Source: Saprospiraceae bacterium
GTDB taxonomy: Bacteria > Bacteroidota > Bacteroidia > Chitinophagales > Saprospiraceae
Assembly (NCBI GenBank): GCA_020631235.1
Contig: JAHDHQ010000007.1
Location: forward strand, 62,001 to 126,000
Reading direction: 5' to 3'
Length of the DNA: 64,000 nt
Made by a program: the position numbers and the translations under genes
Notes under the pieces: model-generated
Seen by the model: only the letters and a program-made list of their open reading frames with translations
What the model was told of the DNA's origin: nothing
Databases searched by the model: none
Part shown: piece by piece, positions 28,646 to 38,244 of the stretch
Layout: each line of letters starts with the position of its first letter
How positions within the stretch are numbered: position 1 is the stretch's first letter

Positions 28646-29284
28646 TTAAGGAGCTAATCGTTGGATGTTCCACGAGCCATCTACTTTTTCATAAACAAAG
28701 CGATCGTGAAAACGATTGGGACGACCTTGCCAAAACTCAAAATATTGTATAGTTATTTCTATCCCTCCCCAATTTGGTGGTAAGGGTAGTGCAGCTTGAT
28801 CAGCAAAGCGCATTTCTACTTTGTCGCGCATTTCCATCAGATAATCTTTATTCATAACCAACTGACTTTGTGGAGAGGTCCATGCCGAAATTTGACTTTC
28901 TCTAGGACGTGATTGGAAATAGGCAAGTGAACGTTCTGCACTGATTTTCTCAGCAGTACCTCTTATGCGTATTTGTCGCTCCATTTCTTTCCACAGAAAA
29001 TTTACGGCAACTACAGGGTTTACATCGATATCCTGCGCTTTTTGACTATCATAATTCGTATAAAAAACAATGCCTGATTCAGTCACTTCTTTGATCAAAA
29101 CAACCCTGCAAGACGGAATATCCGCCGCACAAGTAGAAAGTGCCATGACATTAGGTTCTATGACATTTGACGATCGAGCAGCATTGAGCCAGTCATTAAA
29201 TAAATCAAAAGGATTGTCTGGAAGCTCAGATCGCTCCAAGCTTCCCTTCGTATATTGTACTCTTAAATCCTTTAAATCTTTCAT
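28646..29284 (-). CDS. pdxH: Pyridoxamine/pyridoxine 5'-phosphate oxidase
   Basis: FMN-dependent oxidation of pyridoxine or pyridoxamine phosphate to PLP, the last step of the salvage and DXP-dependent B6 routes. The 212-aa length is typical. The segments SCRVVLIKEV, FYTNYDSQKAQDI, FLWKEMERQIRIRG, FQSRPRESQISAW, PPNWGGI and the C-terminal FWQGRPNRFHDR and WNIQRLAP are diagnostic. Its ATG overlaps the stop of the upstream RND pump gene in an ATGA, so it appears translationally coupled to an efflux operon, which is an odd arrangement. Confidence 0.95.
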   Translation of the reverse strand: MKDLKDLRVQYTKGSLERSELPDNPFDLFNDWLNAARSSNVIEPNVMALSTCAADIPSCRVVLIKEVTESGIVFYTNYDSQKAQDIDVNPVVAVNFLWKEMERQIRIRGTAEKISAERSLAYFQSRPRESQISAWTSPQSQLVMNKDYLMEMRDKVEMRFADQAALPLPPNWGGIEITIQYFEFWQGRPNRFHDRFVYEKVDGSWNIQRLAP

Positions 29285-32200
29285 CCTTTTCTAAATATTT
29301 TAGAAACACCGTGCTTCATTCTAAACGCTAACCAGTACATCACAGGTATGACCACTAGTGTTAAAAAAGTAGCAAAGGATAATCCATAAATAACCGTCCA
29401 TGACATAGGACCCCACATGGCTGTATTGTCTCCTCCAATGAAAACTTTCGGGTCCAACTCTGTAATCAATGTAAAGAAGTTAAAGTTAAATCCGACAGCT
29501 AATGGAATTAAACCTAAAATGGTTGTAATAGCGGTCAATAACACTGGACGTAAACGAGTAGCACCTCCTTCGATTATGCACTCTTTTATATCCTGAAAAC
29601 TTAGTTCATTAGCACTCGCTAAGCCCATTTGTTCTCTTTTGCGCTTGATGAGTAAATTGATATAATCGATTAATACAATCGCGTTGTTTACTACTATTCC
29701 CGCCAAGGAAATGATACCAACTCCTGTAAAAATCACCGTAATGGTTCTTCCAGAAAACGCATAACCTAAAAACACTCCAATCGTACTAAATAGTATCGAC
29801 AACACAATAATGAATGGACTCAGTAAGCTATTAAATTGCGCCACAATGATGATGAAAATCGAGAATATTGCAATCAAAAAGGAATTCATTAAGAAGGCGG
29901 TATCTTCAGACTGCTGTTGCTGCTCGCCCGCAAACTCAAAAGACATGCCATCGGCCATGCTAAAATCTTCTAAAGCGCTTTTAATTTCAGCCACAATTTC
30001 ATTTGCATTATACCCATCTAATACATTAGAATCTATGGTTATCAGACGCTTTCCATCTTTCCGTTTTATAGAGCTGTATGTACTCGAGTATTGGACATCA
30101 GAAACGGCTGAAATAGGTACTTGGGTCAGTTGACCATTGGCCGGATTTCTGAAGGTTACTTTCTGATCCAAGATCGAAGAGATGTTGTTTTTATATTGCT
30201 CGCTAAGACGCACCATAATAGGGTATTCGTCTTCACCTTGCTTAAATTTAGATACTTCCTTTCCAAAAATGGATGTACGTATAGCATCAGCAATACTGTA
30301 GGTGGATATTTCGTATCGTCTCGCAGATTCGCGATCGACATTGACCAGTAGTTCAGGTTTTCCCAAGCGAACATCAGCTTTCAGTTCTTCTATACCTGGT
30401 ATGGATTGATCATTAATATATTTTATCATGCGATCTGAAACCACCACTAAAGAATCTACATCATCACCCCTTAGTTCGATGGTTATCGGTTTTCCTACCG
30501 GTGGTCCACTTGCATTTTGGTCCACAAATATTTGTACTCCTGCGTATCCAGAAACAGCCGCCCGTACTTCTTCCATGATTTTTCTAGAAGACTTACCACC
30601 ACGCTCTTTAGTCTCTACAAAAGAAATGGTAATCCTGGCTTTGTTCGGGGTCACACCTGGTTCAGGAGGCGAATTGGGATCAGAAGTGTTTTCACCGATT
30701 TGGGTTAATACGGCTTCTACAATATCCATATTAGGTTCTAAAGTTTCGATCACCTGATCTTCGATATCCTTTACAAATTCGTTGGTGGCCTCTATATCTT
30801 TACCCATTGGTAACTCGATAAATACGTTTACGTACAAGGGATCAGCAATCGGGAAAAACTCTACTTTGGGCATGTTTAAGCTTAGTAAAACGATGGAGCC
30901 AATCAAGAGTGCGAAGGTTCCGAATAGTGTCAACATTGGCCTAAATCCTCCTAAAACAAAACGTATAAATTTATCATACAACCTTTCCAAGATAGGTAAT
31001 AGGCTTTCTTGGAAATAGAAAGATGCTGGTCTTAATAAAAAGAAATTTACTAAACTCACAATCAGTGCAATACCCAATAAATTACGCATCCACATTACAT
31101 CAGAAAAGTGGAATAAAATCACTCCCATTAACATGATCACAGAGCCAATCAAGATATTTCTACGTTTCTTATTTCTGGCCACTTGATCATCACTTCGTTC
31201 GTCTACTTTCATCAAGGCAGATGTGAGCACAGGGTTAATCACTAAGGCTACAAAAAGTGAAGAGCAAAGCACTATGATTAGGGTTGCTGGCAAATAGAAT
31301 AAAAATTCTCCCATTAAACCCGGCCAAAAAGCTAGCGGTAAAAAAGCGGCTAGTGTCGTGGCCGTGGAAGCAATAATGGGCAAGGCTACCTCTCCGGTAC
31401 CATACTTGGCTGCTTCTACATTGTTGTAGCCGTTTTGCATGTATCGATATATATTTTCTACAACCACGATAGCATTATCCACTAATAATCCCAAGGCAAG
31501 GATTAAGGCAAACAGGACTACAATATTCATGGTGGTGCCCGTTAAATGCAAAATGAGGATACCTGTCAGCATGGACAAAGGGATCGCTATACCCACAAAC
31601 ATGGCGTTTCTTAATCCTAAAAAGAAAAGTAATACTAGGACTACTAAAATTACCCCTGAAATAATGGAGTTTAGTAGATTGTCCACCTCGTTTTTCGTAT
31701 ACACCGATTGGTCGTTAAAAAGGGAAATTTTTAAGTCTGGTGGCAAATTAGGCCTTGCTTCTTCGATGACCTTTTTGATTCCATCGGCTGCATTAATTAG
31801 GTTTTCTCCTCTTCTTTTGATGATATCAAGGGAGATCACTGGATATTGATCCGAACGAGCAATACTCGATCGCTCTTCGTAATTAAAACTCACATCGGCA
31901 ATGTCTCTTAAGTAAATCGGACGCTGATTTTCCGATTTGATAATCATGTTTTTCATTTGATCCACGTCGCCAAATTGTCCTATGATTCGTACAGAACGCT
32001 TAAATTGATTATTAAGCATTTCGCCTCCTGACATGGTTAAATTCTCCGTCCTAAAAGCGTTTTCTATATCGCCAAAAGAAACCTTGACCGCTTGCATTTT
32101 TACCATGTCTACATCTATACGCACCTCTCTTTCGCGGTCCCCCTTCATGTCGACCTCAGAGACCTCTTTAATTAGTTCTACACGATCTTTTATGTACTCA

Positions 32201-32700
32201 CCAAAAAGCTTCAGTTCATCATTGCTATAATTTCCCGAGATATTAATGGTCACAATAGGAATATCACTCATATTAACCTCGAGTACGGCTGGTTCGCTCG
32301 TGAGATCTTCAGGCAATTCTCCTTTAGCTAAATCTACGGCATCTTTGACTCGATTCACAGCGAGTGTCATATCTATGTCCGCATCAAATTCAGCAATGAT
32401 TACAGAGAAATCTTGCACTGATGTTGATTTTACGTACTTAATGCCCGTCTGATTTTCGATTTCTTTTTCCAGTGGTCGAGAAACATAATTTTCAATTTCT
32501 TCTGCCGAATTTCCGAAGTAAGGAGTGTTTATGTAAACGGTAGGTAATGAAGCTTCTGGAAACTGCTCTTTAGGCATGTCATTATATGACCTGATACCAA
32601 AGAGTAGGATCATAAATGCGATTAAAAACACCGAAGTAGCATTATCTACGGCTAGAGAGCTGAGTTTAAATTCTCTTAAATTATCGATTATATTTTTCAT
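29281..32700 (-). CDS. RND multidrug-type efflux permease (AcrB/HAE1-like)
   Basis: 1139-aa inner-membrane proton-driven exporter, somewhat longer than AcrB (1049 aa). The N-terminal helix is followed by the porter domain (PKEQFPEASLPTVYI, KSTSVQDFSVI), then helices carrying the TM4 proton-relay motif LGLLVDNAIVVVEN (Asp kept, the second AcrB Asp replaced by Asn) and the matching C-terminal motif AGIVVNNAIVLIDY. Extra length falls at ~residues 500-570, where two additional hydrophobic segments are visible between the repeats. With the adaptor and TolC genes just upstream it makes a complete tripartite pump. The substrate is unknown. Confidence 0.92.
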   Translation of the reverse strand: MKNIIDNLREFKLSSLAVDNATSVFLIAFMILLFGIRSYNDMPKEQFPEASLPTVYINTPYFGNSAEEIENYVSRPLEKEIENQTGIKYVKSTSVQDFSVIIAEFDADIDMTLAVNRVKDAVDLAKGELPEDLTSEPAVLEVNMSDIPIVTINISGNYSNDELKLFGEYIKDRVELIKEVSEVDMKGDREREVRIDVDMVKMQAVKVSFGDIENAFRTENLTMSGGEMLNNQFKRSVRIIGQFGDVDQMKNMIIKSENQRPIYLRDIADVSFNYEERSSIARSDQYPVISLDIIKRRGENLINAADGIKKVIEEARPNLPPDLKISLFNDQSVYTKNEVDNLLNSIISGVILVVLVLLFFLGLRNAMFVGIAIPLSMLTGILILHLTGTTMNIVVLFALILALGLLVDNAIVVVENIYRYMQNGYNNVEAAKYGTGEVALPIIASTATTLAAFLPLAFWPGLMGEFLFYLPATLIIVLCSSLFVALVINPVLTSALMKVDERSDDQVARNKKRRNILIGSVIMLMGVILFHFSDVMWMRNLLGIALIVSLVNFFLLRPASFYFQESLLPILERLYDKFIRFVLGGFRPMLTLFGTFALLIGSIVLLSLNMPKVEFFPIADPLYVNVFIELPMGKDIEATNEFVKDIEDQVIETLEPNMDIVEAVLTQIGENTSDPNSPPEPGVTPNKARITISFVETKERGGKSSRKIMEEVRAAVSGYAGVQIFVDQNASGPPVGKPITIELRGDDVDSLVVVSDRMIKYINDQSIPGIEELKADVRLGKPELLVNVDRESARRYEISTYSIADAIRTSIFGKEVSKFKQGEDEYPIMVRLSEQYKNNISSILDQKVTFRNPANGQLTQVPISAVSDVQYSSTYSSIKRKDGKRLITIDSNVLDGYNANEIVAEIKSALEDFSMADGMSFEFAGEQQQQSEDTAFLMNSFLIAIFSIFIIIVAQFNSLLSPFIIVLSILFSTIGVFLGYAFSGRTITVIFTGVGIISLAGIVVNNAIVLIDYINLLIKRKREQMGLASANELSFQDIKECIIEGGATRLRPVLLTAITTILGLIPLAVGFNFNFFTLITELDPKVFIGGDNTAMWGPMSWTVIYGLSFATFLTLVVIPVMYWLAFRMKHGVSKIFRKG

Positions 32701-32710
32701 AGATAATGGC

Positions 32711-33862
32711 TTAGTTTTCAGTTGGTTTAGTTTCTAGCAATTCGCCTTCTTTGACAAAAAACGCACCTTCAGTAATGATTTCGTCATTTTCTGCTAGACC
32801 TGCATCTATTACCACTTTGTCGTCATTTGATAAGCCAGCTTCCACATATCGCTTGATCGCCACTCCATCTTCATTTATGAAAACGAATTTTTTACCGCTT
32901 ACTTCTTCTTGAATCAGTTCAGGACTAATAGCGATTACGTCTTTTAATTGCTCAGCAACAAAATCTACTTCTGCAAGTAAAAACGGTTTAATCAGTCCAC
33001 CTTGACTGCCTGTTTTGACTTCAATTTTAAAAGTCCGATTAGAAGGATCGATGGTCCGTCCTACCATAGAAATGGTTTTCTTCATTTCTTGGTCCAATGC
33101 TGGGTATCGTACGGTCACTGTTTGTCCTCTTTTTACAGAAGAAATGTATTTTTCTGGAATATCCACAGCGACTTTCAAGGCGGAAGTGTTCAAGATTTTG
33201 ACGACTGGTGTTCCTGGACCGGCCATTTCCCCTTGAGACAAAAACTTTTGATCGATAACGCCAGAAATTGGAGCTTTAATGTATTTCTTTGTGATTTGCG
33301 ATTGTAATGTTTCGAGTGTCTTCTCTAAACGCTCTTTATTGTTTTTAGCTTCTAAATATTGTATTTCAGAACCAATATTTTGCTTCCATAATCTAGACTG
33401 ACGTTCGAATACATCCTTAGCTAAACTCAAACTGGTTTGTAGTTCAGCTTTTTGTTTTTCAAAACTTTCTAGGTCTACACTTCCGATTGTTTGTCCCGCT
33501 TTTACATAATCACCTTCTTCTACGGTCATACTCATCAAGCGTCCGCCAGTCTCACTACTAGCCATGGCAAAATTGTCAGAGAGGACAGCACCCTGAACTT
33601 GGGCTATTAAGTCTATAGACTCTTTAGCAATTTTTTCAGTAACTACGATGACTTTTTCCTTTGCTCTAGGTGGTTGGAGCTTATCTATTTTAGCTTGGAT
33701 GGCTTCCATGCTGGTTGCCAATTCCTTAGATTGTCTTTTTTGTTCAGTTAATAACTTTTTGAGTCCAGCCAAGTCTTCAGGCATTTCAGTATTTGTATCG
33801 TTTGCAGGGCTGCAAGCAAACAAAAGGCTAAGTGTAGAAAGTAGTATTAGTAGATGTTTCAT
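32711..33862 (-). CDS. RND efflux periplasmic adaptor (membrane fusion) lipoprotein
   Basis: 383-aa adaptor linking the RND permease to the TolC channel. It has a lipoprotein signal ending LLFACSP (lipidated Cys17), an N-terminal coiled-coil segment (residues ~28-62), a lipoyl half-motif (MTVEEGDYVKAGQTIGSVD), a helical hairpin (residues ~125-190), the second lipoyl half (YIKAPISGVIDQKFLSQGE) and a beta-barrel (VAVDIPEKYISSVKRGQTV). It lies 10 bases before the permease and 24 bases after the TolC gene. Confidence 0.92.
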   Translation of the reverse strand: MKHLLILLSTLSLLFACSPANDTNTEMPEDLAGLKKLLTEQKRQSKELATSMEAIQAKIDKLQPPRAKEKVIVVTEKIAKESIDLIAQVQGAVLSDNFAMASSETGGRLMSMTVEEGDYVKAGQTIGSVDLESFEKQKAELQTSLSLAKDVFERQSRLWKQNIGSEIQYLEAKNNKERLEKTLETLQSQITKKYIKAPISGVIDQKFLSQGEMAGPGTPVVKILNTSALKVAVDIPEKYISSVKRGQTVTVRYPALDQEMKKTISMVGRTIDPSNRTFKIEVKTGSQGGLIKPFLLAEVDFVAEQLKDVIAISPELIQEEVSGKKFVFINEDGVAIKRYVEAGLSNDDKVVIDAGLAENDEIITEGAFFVKEGELLETKPTEN

Positions 33863-33886
33863 TATATCTAGTTTTGATAGGTTTTG

Positions 33887-35269
33887 TTAAAGGGTTCCCA
33901 TGATAATGTCCAAATCTGCTTTGGCATTAACCAGGTTATAAATAGCATTCATATAAGCAGCTTGTGCTTGGTATAAGGACGATTCTGCTTGGGTAACTTC
34001 TAAGCTAGAACCCACACCTTCTTTGTATTTAATTTGGGTTGTCTGTAAGATTTCTTCATTGAGTGCCAAGTTTTCTTCAGCAGCTACCAAGCTGTATTTT
34101 GCGTTGATAAACTGAGTTTTGGCATTTAAAAATTGAAGGTTTAATTGGTCTGCAAAATTATTGCGATCCAGATCAATTTTTTCGAGTTCTAATTGAGCAT
34201 TAGCGAGTTGTGCTTTTTTCATGCCACCATCATAAATAGGAATATTGGCGGTTAAACCTACAACAACTGTGGGCAACCAGCCAATTTCATCATTGTCAAA
34301 TAAGTTATTTCTTTGCAATGATTCTTGAGCTGAAGCGAATGCACTCAAATTCGGATAATATTGACGTTTGATGCGCTTTACATCCATAGATTGTAAATCT
34401 CTACCAAGCTGAATTTCTTTCCATTCTGGTCTTGTGGTTACATCTAATTCTAATAGTGTCAAATCCGTTTCTGTTTTTAATTGATCCACTAGGCTGTTTA
34501 GGTCGTCCGTCACCACTATCTCTTCTTCCATGGGGTGCCTAATGTAGAATTTTAGCAAGTTTTTAGATAAGCTGATCAGCTCTTCCACTTTCAGCAATTC
34601 TGATTGCAAATTACTGAGCGATAACTCTAGACGCTTGACATCTAATTGTTCGATAAAACCTTCAGCATAAATCGCTTTCGATTCACTAATAGACTGTTGT
34701 AGTGTTCCAATGTTGTTTTCCAATGTTTGCTTGTTAATCTCGGCTAACATTACGTTCAGATAAGATTTTATAACATTGGCTTTTACAGTTTGGATTTTAG
34801 TATCTAAGCCTGCCTCTACAAATGCTCTGTACAATTTACTTGCTTCTAAGGCTACCAAATATGATCCGTCAAAAACCAACCATCGAGCATTAAGTTCGCC
34901 TGTTAATACATTTTTAGGTATAAACCCGAACTCAAAAGTTTCAGGTGGCCCGGTATAGGTTCCCATAGGGAGTAAGCCTGTCCCTTCTAAAACCCCAAAA
35001 ATGGATGGAGTAATAAAATCTTCTACTGGACTCACAGGTGCGGCTATATAATGATTATACGAGATGCCACCATTGACTTGAGGAAGACCAGAAGCTCGTA
35101 TTTCTTTAATTTGATTTTCAGCCTTGGCTAATTCGATTTTGTGTTCATCCAGTGCAGCATTATTAGATGTTGCCCTGGCTAAAGCTTCTTCTAAAGTGTA
35201 ACTAGTTTGGCTACTTGCACCAAAACTTGATAGCATGATCACAGCTATCCACATAAACATTTTATGCAT
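33887..35269 (-). CDS. TolC family outer membrane efflux protein
   Basis: 460-aa outer membrane channel subunit, expected to be a trimer. Signal peptide residues 1-21 (ending FGASSQ). Two repeats of the TolC fold are seen, with the typical start YTLEEALARATSNNAALDEH, long Glu/Ala/Gln/Asn-rich helices and the C-terminal segment YKEGVGSSLEVTQAESSLYQAQ. Its start overlaps the end of the TetR-type regulator gene by eight bases, so regulator, channel, adaptor and permease form one operon. Confidence 0.92.
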   Translation of the reverse strand: MHKMFMWIAVIMLSSFGASSQTSYTLEEALARATSNNAALDEHKIELAKAENQIKEIRASGLPQVNGGISYNHYIAAPVSPVEDFITPSIFGVLEGTGLLPMGTYTGPPETFEFGFIPKNVLTGELNARWLVFDGSYLVALEASKLYRAFVEAGLDTKIQTVKANVIKSYLNVMLAEINKQTLENNIGTLQQSISESKAIYAEGFIEQLDVKRLELSLSNLQSELLKVEELISLSKNLLKFYIRHPMEEEIVVTDDLNSLVDQLKTETDLTLLELDVTTRPEWKEIQLGRDLQSMDVKRIKRQYYPNLSAFASAQESLQRNNLFDNDEIGWLPTVVVGLTANIPIYDGGMKKAQLANAQLELEKIDLDRNNFADQLNLQFLNAKTQFINAKYSLVAAEENLALNEEILQTTQIKYKEGVGSSLEVTQAESSLYQAQAAYMNAIYNLVNAKADLDIIMGTL

Positions 35270-35789
35270 ATTCCAGTTTTTTTAAATAGGCTCTATATAT
35301 GGCTAAGCCTTGTTCGTTCATAATACCCAATAAGTGATAATTAATATATGCACGATAAACATCGACAGGAGCATGCTCGGTTTGCTCAGACAACCATCGT
35401 GTATTATTCATGTAAAAAGTGATTATTAGGGTCGAATTTAAATCGGATCGATACAGTTTTTCTCGTATGCCTCTGCGTAAATTATGTTCCATCACCGAGC
35501 GGATATATTTCATATGTCCTTCGTCAATTAGGGAGGCTAATTTTGGGTAATATTTTCGCAACTCGTATTGTGTAGATGGTTTCACTTGCTTTAAAAATTC
35601 TATCAGATAAGCACTCATCTGAAAAATCTCATCCACCGCGTTTTCTGAGTTGGCAAAAATTCCATCCACAAAGGTTTTTTCGTCTTGGATGTAACCTTCA
35701 ATGACTGCTTTGATTAAGCTCTCTTTAGAATCTACTTCTTTGTATAATGTCTTTTTTGATACACCTAAATGCTTGGCAATATCATCCAT
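35262..35789 (-). CDS. TetR/AcrR family regulator, probably extending upstream to about 35870
   Basis: Likely repressor of the efflux operon it heads. From the first ATG (35789) the protein is 175 aa and begins in the middle of the DNA-binding domain (MDDIAKHLGVSKKTLYKEVDS). The same frame is open upstream to a stop at 35883-35885 and encodes what is clearly the missing N-terminal helix (IDQKLINTSRQLFLKYGIRSVS). That stretch contains no ATG, GTG, TTG or CTG in frame. The natural start position, directly before KQKKIDQK, is an ATA codon at 35868-35870. Either this gene uses a rare start, or one base has changed (ATG to ATA), or there is a small frame error (a GTG at 35877 is in another frame). 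The C-terminal ~120 residues are the helical ligand-binding domain. Confidence 0.82.
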   Translation of the reverse strand: MDDIAKHLGVSKKTLYKEVDSKESLIKAVIEGYIQDEKTFVDGIFANSENAVDEIFQMSAYLIEFLKQVKPSTQYELRKYYPKLASLIDEGHMKYIRSVMEHNLRRGIREKLYRSDLNSTLIITFYMNNTRWLSEQTEHAPVDVYRAYINYHLLGIMNEQGLAIYRAYLKKLEYA

Positions 35790-35870
35790 GCTTACGCTTC
35801 TAATCCCGTATTTAAGGAATAACTGACGGCTTGTATTTATAAGTTTTTGATCGATCTTTTTCTGTTTTAT

Positions 35871-35905
35871 AAACCACGGAAACTATGATTGTGGTTTGAG
35901 TTTCC
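35871..35905 (-). promoter_or_regulatory. Overlapping dyad, candidate TetR operator
   Basis: Two interleaved inverted repeats: AAACCAC (35871-35877) with GTGGTTT (35891-35897), and GGAAAC (35878-35883) with GTTTCC (35900-35905). They lie immediately downstream of the candidate -7 element of the regulator gene, just before its reading frame. Position and symmetry fit an autoregulatory TetR-type operator covering the transcription start. No binding evidence exists. Confidence 0.55.
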
Positions 35906-35912
35906 AAATATA
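35905..35912 (-). promoter_or_regulatory. Candidate -7 promoter element of the efflux operon
   Basis: On the minus strand this reads TATATTTG, matching TAnnTTTG. A CTTG at 35934-35931 lies 18 bases upstream, close to the expected -33 spacing. It abuts the dyad at 35871-35905. Confidence 0.5.
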
Positions 35913-36032
35913 CTATGACTTTAACAAAGCAAGTCTTAATTGGTTTTCATTTTGATAAGATTTCTGCTAAAAACATTTTTTTGGGTATTAATTACTTAGA
36001 ACTAACTACCAGAATTCTAATATCTTCGACAT

Positions 36033-37100
36033 ATGAGTAATATTTTAGGTGTGATGACAGGCAGTTCCAAGGATGGAATGGATTTGTCTCTATGTGCTTT
36101 TAAAGGCATGGATCCCTTAACTTGGAAAGTGCTTCAGCATTGGTCTGTTGCCTATGATGAAGAGGTAATATCAGCTTTGCAAGTAGGACCTCAAGATACC
36201 TTATATACTATACTAAAGAAGCAAGATGCTTTCACTAAATGGATGGCCAAGGTCATTCTTCATTTAGACAATAAGTATAGCATGGATGTTATTTCCTTGC
36301 ATGGACACACCGTGACTCATCTTCCACAAGAAGGCTTTACTTTTCAGATGGGTAGCGGAGCAAGTTTGTATGCGTTGACTGAGATTCCTGTTGTTTCAGA
36401 TTTTAGGCAGCAAGATGTTAGTTTGGGTGGGCAAGGAACACCTATGGCGCCCTTAGCAGATCTTGTCTTATTTAAAGATCATGATCTATTTTTAAATTTA
36501 GGTGGTATAGCTAATGTGAGTATCCGACAGGATCAAGATATCATTGGCTATGATATAGCTCCTTGTAATCAAGTATTTGATCATTTTGCGCTTACATTAG
36601 GTGCGCCCTATGACCGAGAAGGAAAATGGGCTTCAGAAGGTTTTTTAAATGAAAGCTTATTGATGTTCATCCAAGAGCAAGAATACTTTAAATTATCACA
36701 TCCTAAATCATTAGACAATAACTTTATTAAGGATAACTTTATTCCTAAGTTGAGCAACATTGAACCATCCCCAAAAAACGTATTGCATACATATGCCCAT
36801 TTTCTAACAAGGCTGATTGCAAAAGAGTTTAAGAATACACTGGCTGTAAAGAAAAAAGTGCTGGTATCGGGAGGAGGAATCAGAAACACTTTCTTTAAAA
36901 ATTTGTTAGAACATGCATTAAAAGTAGAGGGTCTTTCGATCAGTATTCCAGCGGATGATATCATCGAGTTTAAAGAATCAATATTAATGGCTTTGCTGGC
37001 ATACTATCGTTTAAACAATAGAGACAACTTATTAGCTTCGGTCACCGGCGCTAGCAGAAATTCGATGGGTGGAGCGTTGTATGGCTCCGTAAATATTTAA
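36033..37100 (+). CDS. anmK: Anhydro-N-acetylmuramic acid kinase
   Basis: Cleaves the 1,6-anhydro ring of anhMurNAc and phosphorylates it, giving MurNAc-6-phosphate in cell-wall recycling. The 355-aa length is normal. The N-terminal phosphate-binding loop reads GVMTGSSKDGMD. Further family segments are LHGHTVTHLP, SDFRQQDVSLGGQG, LNLGGIANVS and VSGGGIRNTFF. A TATCTTCG near 36020 is a one-mismatch -7 element. The downstream SDR gene starts 22 bases later and is probably co-transcribed. No murQ is seen in the window. Confidence 0.93.
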   Translation: MSNILGVMTGSSKDGMDLSLCAFKGMDPLTWKVLQHWSVAYDEEVISALQVGPQDTLYTILKKQDAFTKWMAKVILHLDNKYSMDVISLHGHTVTHLPQEGFTFQMGSGASLYALTEIPVVSDFRQQDVSLGGQGTPMAPLADLVLFKDHDLFLNLGGIANVSIRQDQDIIGYDIAPCNQVFDHFALTLGAPYDREGKWASEGFLNESLLMFIQEQEYFKLSHPKSLDNNFIKDNFIPKLSNIEPSPKNVLHTYAHFLTRLIAKEFKNTLAVKKKVLVSGGGIRNTFFKNLLEHALKVEGLSISIPADDIIEFKESILMALLAYYRLNNRDNLLASVTGASRNSMGGALYGSVNI

Positions 37101-37122
37101 CTTTTGTGAATTTTAAGACACA

Positions 37123-38121
37123 ATGAAGATATTCATAACAGGCGGCACTGGTTTTTTAGGGTATTACATTATTCAAGAACTGGTAAATAGTACTGACTAT
37201 GAGATTACCCTATTGCGAAGACCAAGTTCAAATATTGATCACCTGGACTATTTCAAATCTCGAATAAAATTGGTCGAAGCAGATTTAGCAGATATTCATC
37301 CCATAGACCATTGTCTTGCTGAGTCGGATGTCTTGATTCACGCTGCAGCAGACATAGATTTTAATAAAGCTAAAGACCATCTTTATAAAACAAATGTATC
37401 CTTGACAGGCCAGCTCATGGATCTTGCATTAGCTAATGATGTCCAGAAAGTGGTGCATGTCAGTTCGACTGCCGCGTTAGGCAAAGCTTTTGAAAATAAA
37501 CTGCTCGATGAAGAAGTAGATTGGGAGCCTTCACCCTTCAATACCTATTATGCAGAAACGAAGTACTTAGCCGAACTCGAAGTCTGGCGATCCATAAGCG
37601 AAGGACTAAACGCTGTGATGATTTGCCCTTCACAGATTTTGGGCACAGGTGACTTCAGCAAAGGAACACCACATCTGTTAAGCCAATTAAAGAGAGGTAT
37701 CAAACGGTATCCCACAGGCACCAATGGTTTTGTGGATGTCAGAGATGTAGCTAGTATGATCTATCAAGCTGTCGATCTAAATGTCGTTCCAGGAAAATAT
37801 ATATGTAGTGCTGTGAACATTGACTACTGGCAAGTTCTTGATATTTTATGCTACCACCTAAAAGCTGAAATGCCCACTAAGCCTGTAACTGATAGTACTA
37901 TTCAATGGTTAAAGTGGATCGAAAAAATCCCATTTCTCAAAAGCTCAAACATTAATGCACAAAGCTTGAAAGTTGCACAGCGCCAAATGAAATACGACAA
38001 TGCTAAAAGTCTTCAGACTTTTAATTTTGAATATCGAGATATCACATCCACATTGGAGCAACTCGCTTCGGTTTATTTGCAATGGCTCGACGATGACGAG
38101 ATTAATGCCTACCTTCTTTAA
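37123..38121 (+). CDS. NAD(P)-dependent epimerase/dehydratase, extended SDR
   Basis: 332-aa Rossmann-fold oxidoreductase. The nucleotide-binding motif is TGGTGFLG (residues 6-13). The catalytic pair is in YYAETKYLAE (the YxxxK pattern), preceded by VHVSSTAALG with the catalytic Ser. The overall pattern resembles dihydroflavonol-4-reductase-like or sugar-epimerase-like extended SDRs. The substrate cannot be assigned. It follows anmK by 22 bases, which hints at envelope or sugar metabolism but is not evidence of it. Confidence 0.85.
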   Translation: MKIFITGGTGFLGYYIIQELVNSTDYEITLLRRPSSNIDHLDYFKSRIKLVEADLADIHPIDHCLAESDVLIHAAADIDFNKAKDHLYKTNVSLTGQLMDLALANDVQKVVHVSSTAALGKAFENKLLDEEVDWEPSPFNTYYAETKYLAELEVWRSISEGLNAVMICPSQILGTGDFSKGTPHLLSQLKRGIKRYPTGTNGFVDVRDVASMIYQAVDLNVVPGKYICSAVNIDYWQVLDILCYHLKAEMPTKPVTDSTIQWLKWIEKIPFLKSSNINAQSLKVAQRQMKYDNAKSLQTFNFEYRDITSTLEQLASVYLQWLDDDEINAYLL

Positions 38122-38244
38122 ATTTCATATTATAAAAATCAACAATATAAAATAAGGCATATTTATATTTTTGTAAAATATATGTCTTAAATTTTAGGTT
38201 AGGTCAAAATATTTGTAACTTATTGGAAAATAAATTACTCGCAT

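Noticed and set aside
35875-35877. GTG start for the TetR-type regulator
   Set aside because: It is in a different frame from the DNA-binding helix, so it would need a frameshift to be used.
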